DNA of 64,000 bases, taken from positions 99,763-163,762 of the forward strand of contig NZ_JACHEF010000003.1 in NCBI RefSeq assembly GCF_014207355.1, written 5' to 3'. The position numbers and the translations under genes were made by a program. Source of the stretch: Mesorhizobium sangaii. GTDB lineage: Bacteria; Pseudomonadota; Alphaproteobacteria; Rhizobiales; Rhizobiaceae. The notes beneath the pieces are model-generated. The model was given only the letters and a program-made list of their open reading frames with translations, did no database searches and was not told the DNA's origin. Positions 1-9,144 of this stretch are shown piece after piece. How positions within the stretch are numbered: the stretch's first letter is position 1; each line of letters begins with the position of its first letter.

Positions 1-690
1 AAGGCCAAGACCGAGCAGCACCGAAGGATCGACCTTGCCCTGAGACGTCGGCACGATCTTCACGGCGCGGGCGATGTGCTCGTTGATGATGGCATTGGCG
101 CGGGCGGAGCCGGCGGTGTCCATCAGGTCGCTCTTCGACAGGATGATCAGGTCGGCGCAGGCGATCTGGTCCTCGAACACTTCCTCGACGGGATCGTCGT
201 GATCGAGCGTCGTGTCCTGGGCGCGTTGTGCCTGAAGTGCGTCCATGTCATTGGCGACGCGGCCCTCGGCGAGTGCGGGACCGTCGACGACGGCGATGAC
301 ACCATCGACCGTCACGCGGCTCTTCACCGTCGGCCACTGAAAAGCCTGGACCAGTGGCTTGGGCAGAGCGAGGCCCGAGGTCTCGATCAGGATGTGGTCG
401 ACCTTCGGCGACAGCGACAGGATCTGGTCGAGCGCCGGCACGAAATCGTCGGCAACGGTGCAGCAGATGCAGCCATTGGCCAGTTCGACGATGTTTTCCT
501 CCGGACACGTGTCGATGCCGCAGCCCTTCAGGATCTCGCCGTCGATGCCGATGTCGCCGAACTCATTGACGATGATGGCGATCCGCTTGCCGCCGGCGTT
601 TTCGAGGAGATGGCGGATCAGCGTCGTCTTGCCGGCGCCGAGGAAGCCGGTGACGACGGTGCAGGGGACGCGGGAGACGGAAGCGGTCAT
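1..690 (-). CDS. cobW: CobW family GTP-binding metallochaperone, 3' end outside window
   Basis: CobW proteins are G3E-family P-loop GTPases linked to cobalt delivery for cobalamin synthesis. The visible 230 residues start at an ATG at 690. They carry the Walker A motif GFLGAGKTT at about residues 15-23, the NEFGDIGID switch region and the family's metal-binding GCICC motif near residue 74. The reading frame stays open to the window edge, so the C-terminal domain is missing here. The gene begins two bases after the stop of the upstream DUF1636 gene, so both should lie on one transcript controlled by the B12 riboswitch at 1173-1353. In rhizobia cobN commonly follows cobW, but that cannot be seen here. 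Confidence 0.95.
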   Translation of the reverse strand, partial: MTASVSRVPCTVVTGFLGAGKTTLIRHLLENAGGKRIAIIVNEFGDIGIDGEILKGCGIDTCPEENIVELANGCICCTVADDFVPALDQILSLSPKVDHILIETSGLALPKPLVQAFQWPTVKSRVTVDGVIAVVDGPALAEGRVANDMDALQAQRAQDTTLDHDDPVEEVFEDQIACADLIILSKSDLMDTAGSARANAIINEHIARAVKIVPTSQGKVDPSVLLGLGL

Positions 691-692
691 GA

Positions 693-1121
693 TCAGTCCT
701 TCAGCAGGTCGAGGGGAGGGATGCGGGCAACGAGGCCGCGCTTGAGGCTATCGGGACGGCCGCGCCATGGGATCAGGCCGTCGGTCGAGGTGGCGAAAAG
801 TTTTGCCCCAGTGACGAGGTCGGCGCCGCTGGTTGCGGTCAGGTCGCCGAAGACGTAGCTCCAGCAACCATCCCGCAGGATGGCGGCACTGAGCCGGCGC
901 TTGCAATTGCCGAGGCATTCGACGCTGTGGACGCGGATGTCTTCGCCAGATGCGGCGCGGCGCGTGTCGTCGGCAAGCAGTTCGCCGGCGCGAGGATGGG
1001 CATCGGAACCGGTTTCATCGCGACAGGAGGCACAGACGATGACGGTCACGCCGGCAATGGCATCGCTCTCGCCGGACGAATTGTCCGCTGTGCCAGCGGA
1101 AAAACTGCTGTCGTGGTCCAA
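693..1121 (-). CDS. DUF1636 metal-binding/ferredoxin-like protein in cobalamin operon
   Basis: Small protein (142 residues from a TTG start) of the DUF1636 family, which often sits beside cobW in B12 operons and has no proven function. Four cysteines are arranged as C30-x2-C33 and C69-x3-C73 (motifs CASCR and CLGNCK). This resembles thioredoxin-like [2Fe-2S] ferredoxins, so iron-sulfur or metal binding is likely. The TTG at 1121 has AAGGAG nine bases upstream. There is no in-frame ATG before the conserved core, but a GTG just before TVIVCASC could be the true start and would shorten the protein by about 24 residues. It is the first gene after the riboswitch. Confidence 0.8.
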   Translation of the reverse strand: MDHDSSFSAGTADNSSGESDAIAGVTVIVCASCRDETGSDAHPRAGELLADDTRRAASGEDIRVHSVECLGNCKRRLSAAILRDGCWSYVFGDLTATSGADLVTGAKLFATSTDGLIPWRGRPDSLKRGLVARIPPLDLLKD

Positions 1122-1125
1122 AAAT

Positions 1126-1154
1126 CGGGCTCCTTGCCCGGAAACCCGCCGGGC
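1126..1154 (-). promoter_or_regulatory. Two mutually exclusive hairpins between B12 riboswitch and DUF1636 start
   Basis: On the minus strand GCCCGG-N7-CCGGGC (1136-1154) overlaps CGGGC-AAGGA-GCCCG (1126-1140), and both need the bases at 1136-1140. The second hairpin is followed by A and five U and carries the Shine-Dalgarno AAGGAG across its loop and stem, directly before the TTG start. This looks like the expression platform of the riboswitch, acting by termination or by masking the ribosome site. The mechanism is inferred from base pairing only. Confidence 0.5.
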
Positions 1155-1172
1155 GATCGGATTCTACAGTCG

Positions 1173-1353
1173 CAGACGGCAGGTCTCCTGGCTCGCGGGT
1201 CATCGCCTTGGGTAGCCGCCTTCCCGGGATCATCCCAGTGGCTTTCGGCCTTGGCTCTTCGCTTACAGTTGCGGGGACAGCCGCGGATTTGAAATCGGAA
1301 TTTCGCACCGCATTCCCTCTTGGCTCCTCTCGTTGAAGAGAGGAGACCGTCTG
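1173..1353 (-). promoter_or_regulatory. Cobalamin (B12) riboswitch
   Basis: The minus strand shows the conserved aptamer parts in order. First comes P1 (CAGACGG at 1347-1353 pairing with CCGTCTG at 1173-1179). Then follow a CTCCTCTC/GAGAGGAG stem at 1324-1345, GGGAATGCGGTG, a CCCCGCAACTGTAA block, GCCACTGG and the 3' signature GAGCCAGGAGACCTGCC. It lies about 50 nt upstream of the DUF1636-cobW genes, which should therefore be repressed when adenosylcobalamin is plentiful. Confidence 0.96.
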
Positions 1354-1395
1354 GACCGGATTTAGGCTTTTGCGGGCGGCGGTGTCAACGTGGGC

Positions 1396-2595
1396 TTACG
1401 ACACGGTCAGGTCGGCCAGCGCCGGACCCAAATCACCGGCTGGTGTCACTTCTATACGTTCAAGGCCAAGCCAGCCTTGCATCTGCTTCAGTTCATCGAA
1501 GAGTTCTGCGGCGGTTTCAGGCGGCGCGCCGGGCTCGGCGTAAGCAGCATGGACCCGCAGCACGCCAGCCGGCCGGTCAGCCTTGAGATCGACGCGCGCC
1601 ACGAACCGGTCGCCGAGCAGGAACGGCAGGACGTAGTAGCCGTATTGTCGCTTTTCGGCCGGGGTGTAGATCTCGATGCGGTAGTGGAAATCGAACAGCC
1701 GCTCGGTGCGCGACCGCTCGAAGACGACCGGGTCGAACGGCGCCAGCAGGGCGCGGGCCTCGATTTTGCGTGGCAGACGGGCGTCTTTATGAAGGTAAGC
1801 CGGCTTGTCCCAGCCTTCGACACGCACCGGCAACAACTCGCCGAGTTCGACCAGTTCCTCCAACCGACCCTTCATGTCGGCTGGGGATAGGCGGAAATAG
1901 TCGCGCAGGTCGCCTGACGTCGCGATGCCGTGGGCGCGGGCCGAGATGCGCAGCAATTCGCGGTGCGCGTCCTCGGCGGCCGGCACCGGCAGGTCGAGGA
2001 TCGCCTGCGGCAGCACGCGTTCCGGCAGATCGTAGAACCGCTCGAAACCGCGGCGGTGGGCCGTGGTGATGCGCCCGGCCCAGAACAGCCATTCGAAGGC
2101 ATGCTTGGCATGGCTCCAGCCCCACCAGCCGCCCGAGCCTTTCTGGCCTTCGAGCGCGGAAGCGGCGATCGGACCGCGATCGGCGACCTCGCGGTAGATC
2201 TGTTCGATGTAGCCAGCGTGCTCGCGGCCCCATTTGGCGAGGCCGAGATACATTTCATCGCCGCGCTCGGCCCGCTGCATGCGCCAGCGCATCAGCGGGT
2301 ATGTCTCGACCGGCAGGAAGGAGGCCTCGTGCGCCCAGTATTCGAACACCGTGCGCTTGCGCGTCACGGCCGCGTTGTCGAGCAAGGCGAGCGGGTAGGG
2401 GCCAAGGCGCGAATAGAGCGGCATATAGTGAGCGCGCACCACTGCACTGACGGAATCGATCTGCAGCAGGCCGGTGCGGGCCAGGACGCGGGCGAAATGG
2501 CGGCGGTCGGGCGTACCGGCAGGGCGGGGATCGAGAAACCCCTGGGCGGCGAGCGCGATGCGCCGGGCCATGGCAAGCGAGATCTTTTCCTTCAT
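1396..2595 (-). CDS. YcaQ/AlkZ-like winged-helix DNA glycosylase (crosslink repair)
   Basis: A 399-residue protein of the HTH_42 (YcaQ/AlkZ-like) family, whose E. coli member unhooks alkylation crosslinks from DNA. The QxD catalytic motif of the YcaQ branch is present as Q45-I46-D47 in LLQIDSV. Length matches the family (about 380-410). The ATG at 2595 is preceded by scattered purines but no strong ribosome site. It is transcribed toward the cobalamin operon with 42 bases between its stop and the riboswitch, and I see no terminator there. It has no partner gene nearby, so it is probably a single-gene unit. Confidence 0.88.
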   Translation of the reverse strand: MKEKISLAMARRIALAAQGFLDPRPAGTPDRRHFARVLARTGLLQIDSVSAVVRAHYMPLYSRLGPYPLALLDNAAVTRKRTVFEYWAHEASFLPVETYPLMRWRMQRAERGDEMYLGLAKWGREHAGYIEQIYREVADRGPIAASALEGQKGSGGWWGWSHAKHAFEWLFWAGRITTAHRRGFERFYDLPERVLPQAILDLPVPAAEDAHRELLRISARAHGIATSGDLRDYFRLSPADMKGRLEELVELGELLPVRVEGWDKPAYLHKDARLPRKIEARALLAPFDPVVFERSRTERLFDFHYRIEIYTPAEKRQYGYYVLPFLLGDRFVARVDLKADRPAGVLRVHAAYAEPGAPPETAAELFDELKQMQGWLGLERIEVTPAGDLGPALADLTVS

Positions 2596-2925
2596 TCGGA
2601 TGGGACTCTGAGGATGTTAGCTGACGTTTTGGCTGGTGATTCCGGCCCATGCTATCAGGGTTTTGGCGGCAACCATGTCAGGAGACAAAAGTGGAGTAAA
2701 AAGCGAAGGAAATCAAACAGGAGCGGATCGGACCAGTTTCCTCGGATATGCCGTCCAGCACCGCGTTTTGAACAAGGTTTGACTTGCTTCGCTGGAAGTG
2801 CTGCGCTAACCCTCGCCGCGTTGCAGCATAGGCCCTTAAAACGGTTCAGCGGTTAAACTGTCACGCTTCCGCATTAGGGTCCGGTGCTGTAATCAACGTG
2901 GATTGGCGCCAACGGAAAGCCGAGC
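2596..2925. other. Intergenic region, divergent ycaQ-like / nuoA
   Basis: 330 bases without a convincing gene. It must hold the nuo operon promoter. TTGACT at 2779-2784 is the best -35 candidate, but the matching -10 is poor (GCTAAC at 2805, spacer 20). GGAAAG at 2914-2919 is a plausible ribosome site for nuoA. I see no terminator or repeat. Confidence 0.5.
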
Positions 2926-3291
2926 ATGAACGTACTTCTAGGTTCATACCTGCCCATCGTCCTGTTCATCGGCGTGGCACTGGTCGTCGGGCTGGCGCTG
3001 CTGGCCGCCCCCTTCCTGGTCGCCTACCGCAATCCCGATCCCGAAAAGCTTTCCGCCTACGAGTGCGGTTTCAACTCGTTCGACGACGCCCGCATGAAAT
3101 TCGACATCCGTTTCTACCTGGTGTCGATCCTGTTCATCATCTTCGACCTGGAAGTGGCCTTCCTGTTTCCGTGGGCGGTGTCATTCTCGAAGATCGGCAT
3201 GCTCGGCTTCTGGTCGATGATGGTCTTTCTGGCGGTGCTGACCATCGGCTTTGCCTATGAATGGAAAAAAGGAGCGCTGGAATGGGATTGA
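2926..3291 (+). CDS. nuoA: NADH-quinone oxidoreductase subunit A
   Basis: A small (121 residues) three-helix membrane subunit of complex I, close to the quinone channel. The family motif [20 protein letters not shown] is visible near residues 45-65, including the conserved cysteine of the TMH1-2 loop. The ATG start fits the usual N-terminus just before the first membrane helix. First gene of the nuo operon. Its last ten bases overlap the start of nuoB, which implies translational coupling. Confidence 0.97.
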   Translation: MNVLLGSYLPIVLFIGVALVVGLALLAAPFLVAYRNPDPEKLSAYECGFNSFDDARMKFDIRFYLVSILFIIFDLEVAFLFPWAVSFSKIGMLGFWSMMVFLAVLTIGFAYEWKKGALEWD

Positions 3292-3863
3292 ACGACAGTT
3301 CCGGCACGCTCGTCGCGCCGAAGCCCAAGGGCCTGATCGATCCCAACACCGGCAGGCCGGTGGGGTCCGACGATCCTTTCTTCCTCGAGATCAACAACGA
3401 ATTGGCCGACAAGGGCTTTCTCGTCACCTCGACTGAGGCGCTGATCACCTGGGCGCGCAGCGGTTCGCTGATGTTCATGACGTTCGGCCTCGCCTGCTGC
3501 GCGGTCGAGATGATCCACACTTCGATGCCGCGCTACGATTCGGAGCGGTTCGGCGTTGCGCCGCGCGCATCTCCGCGCCAGTCCGACATCATGATCGTCG
3601 CCGGCACGCTGACCAACAAGATGGCGCCGGCGCTGCGCAAGGTCTACGACCAGATGCCGGAGCCGCGCTACGTCATCTCGATGGGCTCCTGCGCCAATGG
3701 CGGCGGCTACTACCACTATTCCTATTCGGTGGTGCGCGGCTGCGACCGCGTCGTGCCGGTCGACATCTATGTGCCCGGCTGCCCGCCGAGCGCCGAAGCG
3801 CTGCTTTACGGCATTCTTCTCCTGCAGAAGAAGATCCGCCGCACCGGCACGATCGAACGGTAA
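3282..3863 (+). CDS. nuoB: NADH-quinone oxidoreductase subunit B
   Basis: Peripheral-arm subunit (193 residues) holding the terminal [4Fe-4S] cluster N2 that reduces quinone. All four ligands are visible: the tandem pair C72-C73 ([10 protein letters not shown]), C137 (GSCANGG) and C167 (PGCPPSAE). An in-frame ATG at 3261 exists, but I chose 3282 because AAAAAAGGAG lies seven bases before it and the protein then begins MGLNDSS, a normal N-terminus. nuoC follows after four bases. Confidence 0.97.
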   Translation: MGLNDSSGTLVAPKPKGLIDPNTGRPVGSDDPFFLEINNELADKGFLVTSTEALITWARSGSLMFMTFGLACCAVEMIHTSMPRYDSERFGVAPRASPRQSDIMIVAGTLTNKMAPALRKVYDQMPEPRYVISMGSCANGGGYYHYSYSVVRGCDRVVPVDIYVPGCPPSAEALLYGILLLQKKIRRTGTIER

Positions 3864-3867
3864 ATCC

Positions 3868-4473
3868 ATGACCGCATCCCTGAGCGAACTGTCGACCTAT
3901 CTCGGCGAGAAGCTGATCGGCCGCGTCAATGACGCGGCGATTGCGTATGGCGAACTCACCGTTCATGTCGAGCCCCGCCATCTGGTCGAGGTGATGACCT
4001 TCCTGCGCGACGATGCGCGCTGCCAGTTCATCTCGATCATCGACGTCTGCGGCGCCGACTATCCGTCGCGGGCCAAGCGCTTCGACGTCGTCTATCACCT
4101 GCTGTCGCCGAAGCAGAACGTGCGCATCCGCGTTAAGGTCCAGGCCGACGAGGAGACGATGGTGCCGTCGATCACCGGGGTCTATCCCGGCGCCGACTGG
4201 TTCGAGCGCGAGACCTACGATCTCTATGGCGTGCTGTTCTCCGGACATCCCGACCTGCGGCGCCTGTTGACCGATTACGGCTTCGAAGGCCATCCGCTGC
4301 GCAAGGATTTCCCGCTGACCGGCTTCGTCGAGGTCCGCTACGACGACGAGGCCAAGCGGGTCATCTACGAGCCGGTCGAGCTCAAGCAAGAATTCCGCAA
4401 TTTCGATTTTCTCTCGCCATGGGAAGGGACGGATTACGTCCTGCCGGGCGATGAAAAAGCCAAGACGAATTGA
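3868..4473 (+). CDS. nuoC: NADH-quinone oxidoreductase subunit C
   Basis: The 30-kDa peripheral-arm subunit of complex I (201 residues), of normal length and separate from NuoD (E. coli has a NuoCD fusion). The family signature around [20 protein letters not shown] is present, followed by the [15 protein letters not shown] segment. The open frame extends upstream into nuoB, but the ATG at 3868 (MTASLSELS) follows the nuoB stop and is the sensible start. nuoD begins nine bases downstream. Confidence 0.97.
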   Translation: MTASLSELSTYLGEKLIGRVNDAAIAYGELTVHVEPRHLVEVMTFLRDDARCQFISIIDVCGADYPSRAKRFDVVYHLLSPKQNVRIRVKVQADEETMVPSITGVYPGADWFERETYDLYGVLFSGHPDLRRLLTDYGFEGHPLRKDFPLTGFVEVRYDDEAKRVIYEPVELKQEFRNFDFLSPWEGTDYVLPGDEKAKTN

Positions 4474-4482
4474 GGCGCCAGA

Positions 4483-5673
4483 ATGGCTGAAACCTCCGTC
4501 CGCAACTTCAACATCAATTTCGGCCCGCAACACCCCGCGGCGCACGGCGTTTTGCGCCTCGTGCTCGAGCTGGACGGCGAGGTTGTCGATCGCGTCGATC
4601 CGCACATCGGGCTGCTGCATCGCGGCACCGAAAAGCTGATCGAGGCCAAGACCTATCTGCAGGCGATCCCCTATCTCGACCGGCTCGACTATTGCGCGCC
4701 GATGAACCAGGAGCACGCCTTCGCGCTGGCGGCCGAGCGCCTGCTCGGCATCGATGTGCCGAAGCGCGGCCAGCTGATCCGCGTGCTCTACTGCGAGATC
4801 GGCCGCATCATGTCGCACATCCTCAATGTGACGACGCAGGCGATGGACGTCGGCGCGCTGACGCCGCCCCTGTGGGGCTTCGTCGAGCGCGAAAAGCTGA
4901 TGGTGTTCTATGAGCGCGCCTCCGGCTCGCGCATGCATGCCGCCTATTTCCGCCCCGGCGGCGTCCACCAGGACCTGCCGCAGAAGCTGGTCGAGGATAT
5001 CGGCAAGTGGATCGATCCATTCCTGAAGTCGATCGACGACCTCGATCAGTTGCTCACCGGCAACCGCATCTTCAAGCAGCGCAATGTCGACATCGGCGTC
5101 GTCTCGCTGGCCGATGCCTGGGCCTGGGGCTTTTCGGGCGTGATGATACGTGGTTCGGGCGCGCCCTGGGACCTGCGCAAGTCGCAGCCCTATGAATGCT
5201 ATTCGGAAATGGATTTCGACATTCCGATCGGCAAGAATGGCGACTGTTTCGACCGCTACCTCGTGCGCATGGAAGAAATGCGCCAGTCGGCGAAGATCAT
5301 GCGCCAGTGCGTCGACCTTTTGCTCGGCAAGGAGAGCACCGGCCCGGTGTCGAACCTCGACGGCAAGGTGGTGCCGCCGAAGCGCCAGGCGATGAAGCGC
5401 TCGATGGAAGCGCTGATCCACCACTTCAAGCTCTACACCGAGGGCTACCGCGTGCCGGCCGGCGAGGTCTATGCGGCGGTCGAAGCGCCGAAGGGCGAAT
5501 TCGGCGTGTATCTGGTCTCCGACGGCTCCAACAAGCCCTACCGCTGCAAGCTGCGCGCGCCCGGATTCGCGCATTTGCAGGCGATGGATTTCCTCTGCCG
5601 CGGCCACATGCTGGCCGACGTCACCGCCGTTCTCGGCTCCCTCGACATCGTGTTTGGTGAGGTCGATCGCTAA
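4483..5673 (+). CDS. nuoD: NADH-quinone oxidoreductase subunit D
   Basis: The 49-kDa subunit (396 residues), which with NuoB forms the quinone-binding site. It is related to the large subunit of NiFe hydrogenase but lacks the metal-ligand cysteines. The N-terminal [14 protein letters not shown] motif with the quinone-site histidine loop and the C-terminal [13 protein letters not shown] end are both typical, so the gene is full length. The ATG of nuoE follows immediately after the TAA stop. Confidence 0.98.
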   Translation: MAETSVRNFNINFGPQHPAAHGVLRLVLELDGEVVDRVDPHIGLLHRGTEKLIEAKTYLQAIPYLDRLDYCAPMNQEHAFALAAERLLGIDVPKRGQLIRVLYCEIGRIMSHILNVTTQAMDVGALTPPLWGFVEREKLMVFYERASGSRMHAAYFRPGGVHQDLPQKLVEDIGKWIDPFLKSIDDLDQLLTGNRIFKQRNVDIGVVSLADAWAWGFSGVMIRGSGAPWDLRKSQPYECYSEMDFDIPIGKNGDCFDRYLVRMEEMRQSAKIMRQCVDLLLGKESTGPVSNLDGKVVPPKRQAMKRSMEALIHHFKLYTEGYRVPAGEVYAAVEAPKGEFGVYLVSDGSNKPYRCKLRAPGFAHLQAMDFLCRGHMLADVTAVLGSLDIVFGEVDR

Positions 5674-6957
5674 ATGTCAGTCCGCCGTCTCGCAGAAGCC
5701 AGCGTCCAGCCAGCGTCCTTCGCCTTCAACCGGGCGAATGCGGCGGCGGCGAAGCAATGGCTCAAGAAATACCCCAAGGGCCGCGAACAGTCGGCCATCA
5801 TTCCGCTTTTGATGCTGGCGCAGGAGCAGGAAGGCTGGGTGACGAAGGCGGCGATCGAGACGATTTCGGACATGCTCGGCATGCCCCGTATCAGGGGGCT
5901 GGAAGTAGCCACCTTCTACACGCAATACCAGCTGAGCCCGGTCGGTACCCGCGCCCATATCCAGGTCTGCGGCACCACGCCCTGCATGCTGCGCGGCTCG
6001 GAAGCGCTGATGGATGTGTGCCGCTCCAGGATCCATCACGACCAGTTCCATACCAACGACAAGGGCACCTTGTCATGGGAAGAGGTCGAGTGCCTTGGTG
6101 CCTGTGTCAACGCGCCGATGGTGATGATCTTCAAGGATACGTTCGAGGATTTGACGCCCGAGCGGCTGGCCGAAATCATCGATCTTTATGACGCCGGCAA
6201 GGGCGCTTCAGTGACGCCCGGACCACAGGACGGCCGCACCGGCTCGGAGCCGGCCTCCGGCCTCACGACCCTGAAGAGCGAAAAGGCGATCCTTAAGTCG
6301 ACCCGCGACAGGGAAGCCAGGGAGGCAACCAAGGCCGCGAAGGCGGCGCCCGACGCGATAATCGCCACGGTCGCGCCCGCTGCCGCTCCTGTCGCACCGT
6401 CCAATGCCAGCAAGCCGAAGACCGATGCCCCTGAAACCAGTCCGGCCTTGAAGACGCCTTCAAAGACCAAGGTCGCGCCGGCAGCTGAAAGAGCGGCGAG
6501 CGTTTCGGCCCCGCCGCATTCGGCCGCCAATGCCAACAAGGCGGCCCCCGAGGTCGAGCAGGTTTCCAAGCAGCGCAACGGTCCGAGGACCAAGGCCGAG
6601 CCGGCAGCCGCCTTCAAGGCGCCGGAGGTCAAGGTGCTAGCCGCGAAGGCTGACAAGCCGGCCAAGCCGTCGCTCGAGGACAAGAACCGCCCGGCCGGCA
6701 TCGACAGGCCAGCGCTGGTCGACGACCTCAAGTTGATTTCCGGTGTCGGCCCGAAGATCGAGGGCGTCCTGCATTCGCTTGGTATTTTCACCTTCACGCA
6801 AGTTGCCTCCTGGAAGAAGGCGGAGCGCGAGTGGGTGGACGGCTATCTCGCTTTCCACGGCCGCATCGATCGCGACGACTGGGTCAAGCAGGCAAAGGCG
6901 CTCGCCAAGGGTGGCGTCGCCGAATACATCCGAGTCTTCGGCAAGAAGCCGGTCTGA
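5674..6957 (+). CDS. nuoE: NADH-quinone oxidoreductase subunit E with C-terminal helix-hairpin-helix extension
   Basis: The N-terminal 170 residues are the 24-kDa thioredoxin-fold subunit, with [2Fe-2S] ligands C99, C104, C140 and C144. The whole protein has 427 residues, about twice the usual length. After the core comes an Ala/Lys/Pro-rich linker (about 175-345) and then a compact domain at about 350-412 with the helix-hairpin-helix loop [10 protein letters not shown]. The same domain ends the protein encoded at 8374-9072. The extension has no known role in electron transfer and may be an assembly or docking module, which is inference. nuoF starts ten bases after the stop. Confidence 0.95.
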   Translation: MSVRRLAEASVQPASFAFNRANAAAAKQWLKKYPKGREQSAIIPLLMLAQEQEGWVTKAAIETISDMLGMPRIRGLEVATFYTQYQLSPVGTRAHIQVCGTTPCMLRGSEALMDVCRSRIHHDQFHTNDKGTLSWEEVECLGACVNAPMVMIFKDTFEDLTPERLAEIIDLYDAGKGASVTPGPQDGRTGSEPASGLTTLKSEKAILKSTRDREAREATKAAKAAPDAIIATVAPAAAPVAPSNASKPKTDAPETSPALKTPSKTKVAPAAERAASVSAPPHSAANANKAAPEVEQVSKQRNGPRTKAEPAAAFKAPEVKVLAAKADKPAKPSLEDKNRPAGIDRPALVDDLKLISGVGPKIEGVLHSLGIFTFTQVASWKKAEREWVDGYLAFHGRIDRDDWVKQAKALAKGGVAEYIRVFGKKPV

Positions 6958-6967
6958 GGGACGAAAA

Positions 6968-8272
6968 ATGCTTCAGGACAAAGACCGCATCTTCAACAAC
7001 ATCTACGGCCTCTTCGATAAGTCGCTGGCCGGCGCGATGGCGCGCGGCGCGTGGGACAACACGCCCGGCATCGTCGCCAAGGGGCGCGAGTGGATCGTCA
7101 ACGAGATGAAGGCATCCGGCCTGCGCGGGCGCGGCGGCGCCGGCTTTCCGACGGGTCTGAAATGGTCGTTCATGCCCAAGCAGAGCGACGGCCGGCCGAG
7201 CTACCTCGTCATCAATGCCGACGAATCCGAGCCCGGCACCTGCAAGGATCGCGACATCCTGCGCAATGACCCGCACACGCTGGTCGAAGGCGCGCTGCTC
7301 GCCGGCTTCGCCATGGGTGCGATTGCCGCCTACATCTATGTTCGCGGCGAGTTCATCCGCGAGCGCGAGGCGCTGCAGCGGGCGATCGACGAGGCTTACG
7401 AAGCCAAGCTGATCGGCAAGAACAACACGTCGGGGTACGACTTCGACATCTACATGCACCATGGCGCCGGCGCCTATATCTGCGGCGAGGAGACGGCGCT
7501 GCTCGAAAGCCTCGAAGGCAAGAAGGGCCAGCCGCGGCTGAAGCCGCCATTTCCGGCCAATGTCGGCTTGTATGGTTGCCCAACAACCGTGAACAATGTC
7601 GAATCGATCGCCGTTGCGCCGACCATCCTGCGCCGCGGTGCCGCCTGGTTCTCGTCCTTCGGCCGGCCCAACAATGTCGGCACCAAGCTGTTTTGCGTCT
7701 CCGGCCACGTTAACAACCCGTGCACGGTCGAAGAGGCGATGTCGATCCCGTTCCGCGAGCTGATCGAGACGCATTGCGGCGGCATTCGCGGCGGCTGGGA
7801 CAATCTCCTGGCGGTCATTCCGGGCGGCGCCTCGGTGCCGCTGGTGCCGGCCGAGCAGATCATCGACACGCCGATGGATTTCGACGCGTTGCGCGACCTC
7901 AAATCCGGCCTCGGCACGGCGGCTGTCATCGTCATGGACAAGTCGACCGATATCGTGAAGGCGATCGCGCGGCTTTCCTACTTCTACAAGCACGAGAGCT
8001 GCGGCCAGTGCACGCCGTGCCGTGAAGGCACCGGCTGGATGTGGCGGGTGATGGAACGGCTGGTGCGCGGCGAAGCGCAGAAGCGCGAGATCGACATGCT
8101 GCTCGACGTCACCAAGCAGGTCGAGGGCCACACGATCTGCGCACTGGGCGATGCGGCGGCATGGCCGATCCAGGGCCTGATGCGGCATTTCCGCGGCGAG
8201 GTGGAACGCCGGATCGACGAGTTTTCGCGCAATGCGCACCGGGCCGAGCCGGTGATGGTGGCGGCGGAATAG
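6968..8272 (+). CDS. nuoF: NADH-quinone oxidoreductase subunit F (NADH/FMN-binding)
   Basis: The 51-kDa subunit (434 residues) that oxidises NADH through FMN and passes electrons to cluster N3. The glycine-rich loop GRGGAGF at 54-60 and the FMN-site NADESEPGT segment are present. Cluster N3 ligands are C345, C348, C351 ([12 protein letters not shown]) and C391 (HTICALGD). A longer open frame reaches upstream into nuoE, but the ATG at 6968 gives the standard N-terminus [10 protein letters not shown] gap of 101 bases with two hairpins separates it from the next gene. Confidence 0.98.
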   Translation: MLQDKDRIFNNIYGLFDKSLAGAMARGAWDNTPGIVAKGREWIVNEMKASGLRGRGGAGFPTGLKWSFMPKQSDGRPSYLVINADESEPGTCKDRDILRNDPHTLVEGALLAGFAMGAIAAYIYVRGEFIREREALQRAIDEAYEAKLIGKNNTSGYDFDIYMHHGAGAYICGEETALLESLEGKKGQPRLKPPFPANVGLYGCPTTVNNVESIAVAPTILRRGAAWFSSFGRPNNVGTKLFCVSGHVNNPCTVEEAMSIPFRELIETHCGGIRGGWDNLLAVIPGGASVPLVPAEQIIDTPMDFDALRDLKSGLGTAAVIVMDKSTDIVKAIARLSYFYKHESCGQCTPCREGTGWMWRVMERLVRGEAQKREIDMLLDVTKQVEGHTICALGDAAAWPIQGLMRHFRGEVERRIDEFSRNAHRAEPVMVAAE

Positions 8273-8286
8273 AGACTTTGTGATTG

Positions 8287-8324
8287 CGGGCGAAAGCCCG
8301 AAGCGAGATACGGGCAAGTGCCCG
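8287..8324 (+). other. Tandem small hairpins between nuoF and the next gene
   Basis: Two short stem-loops with the same stem lie in the nuoF downstream gap: CGGGC-GAAA-GCCCG at 8287-8300 and CGGGC-AAGT-GCCCG at 8311-8324. The first has a GNRA-type tetraloop. There is no U-run, so they are not obvious terminators. They may be mRNA-stability or processing elements within the nuo transcript. Confidence 0.45.
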
Positions 8325-8373
8325 ATTTAAGACAACCGGGGCGGGCGAACGAAGAAACGACCAGGAGATATCT

Positions 8374-9072
8374 ATGGCGCCGTATTCGACACCCTACTCA
8401 TTGATGCCCAATTTGGACCAGTTCGAGAAGATGAACCAGGATCTAACCAGGATGATGCCGAAGGAGATGGCGAGCGCCGTCAACCTTCTCGCGCACCCTG
8501 TTGCGGGTGCCGCGGCGATGTCGGCGCTCGGCATCGGGCTGGCGAACCACGCCTTCGGCGTCTGGCTGGGCGCACTCTCGGGGGCTGCCGAAGCCTCGCA
8601 ACGACTGCTGCAGCCGATCGTCGATGATTTCGAGGCGCGCAGCGAGCGTTTTTCGGAGACGAAAAAGAGCGCTTCCAAGGCTGCCCGCGCGGCGACCAAG
8701 ACCTTGATCGCCGAAGCGCAATCCTTCGCACAGGACGTGACTGACATGGTTGCGAGGGAGGCGGCCGACGCAGTGCCTGTCGCCGATGCCGCCCCGGCCG
8801 CAGACCCGGCTCCGGCCGGATTGATGCCGGAGGATTTCAGGCAGCCGAAGGCTATGGACAAGCCGGCGCAGCCTTCGGACCTCAAGGCGATATCGGGCAT
8901 CGGTCCGAAGCTGGAGAAGGTTCTCAACGGCTTGGGCATCTGGACATATGACCAGATCGCGGCCTGGGCGCCGGAAGAGGTTGCCTGGGTCGAGGACTAT
9001 TTGTCGCTCGCCGGCCGCATCGTCCGTGACGATTGGATTGCCCAGGCGGCGGCACTCGCCGTCGGGAAATGA
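8374..9072 (+). CDS. nuo-operon accessory protein with phasin-like N-terminus and HHH C-terminal domain
   Basis: A 232-residue protein that is not one of the 14 classical complex I subunits. Residues 1-125 are predicted helical and amphipathic with a hydrophobic patch (40-70), reminiscent of phasin-like proteins. An Ala/Pro linker (128-160) leads to a helix-hairpin-helix domain at about 168-229 (AISGIGPKLE), closely matching the C-terminal domain of NuoE in this operon. The start ATG at 8374 has AGGAG eight bases upstream; an upstream in-frame start has none. Rhizobial genomes often name such genes 'NADH-ubiquinone dehydrogenase' by position only. The function is unknown. Confidence 0.85.
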   Translation: MAPYSTPYSLMPNLDQFEKMNQDLTRMMPKEMASAVNLLAHPVAGAAAMSALGIGLANHAFGVWLGALSGAAEASQRLLQPIVDDFEARSERFSETKKSASKAARAATKTLIAEAQSFAQDVTDMVAREAADAVPVADAAPAADPAPAGLMPEDFRQPKAMDKPAQPSDLKAISGIGPKLEKVLNGLGIWTYDQIAAWAPEEVAWVEDYLSLAGRIVRDDWIAQAAALAVGK

Positions 9073-9144
9073 TTGAATGCCGGATACGGTTTCGACCGTG
9101 CCCGGGACAAGAGATTGCGGGAAATCCGCAGGGGTTTGAGGCGA

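Noticed and set aside
2779..2810. Promoter of the nuo operon
   Set aside because: TTGACT is present, but the -10 match is poor and the spacing is 20; not supported well enough to list as a feature.
3673..5607. Minus-strand open frame of about 644 codons opposite nuoB-nuoD
   Set aside because: Covers three well-identified nuo genes; no recognisable motif.
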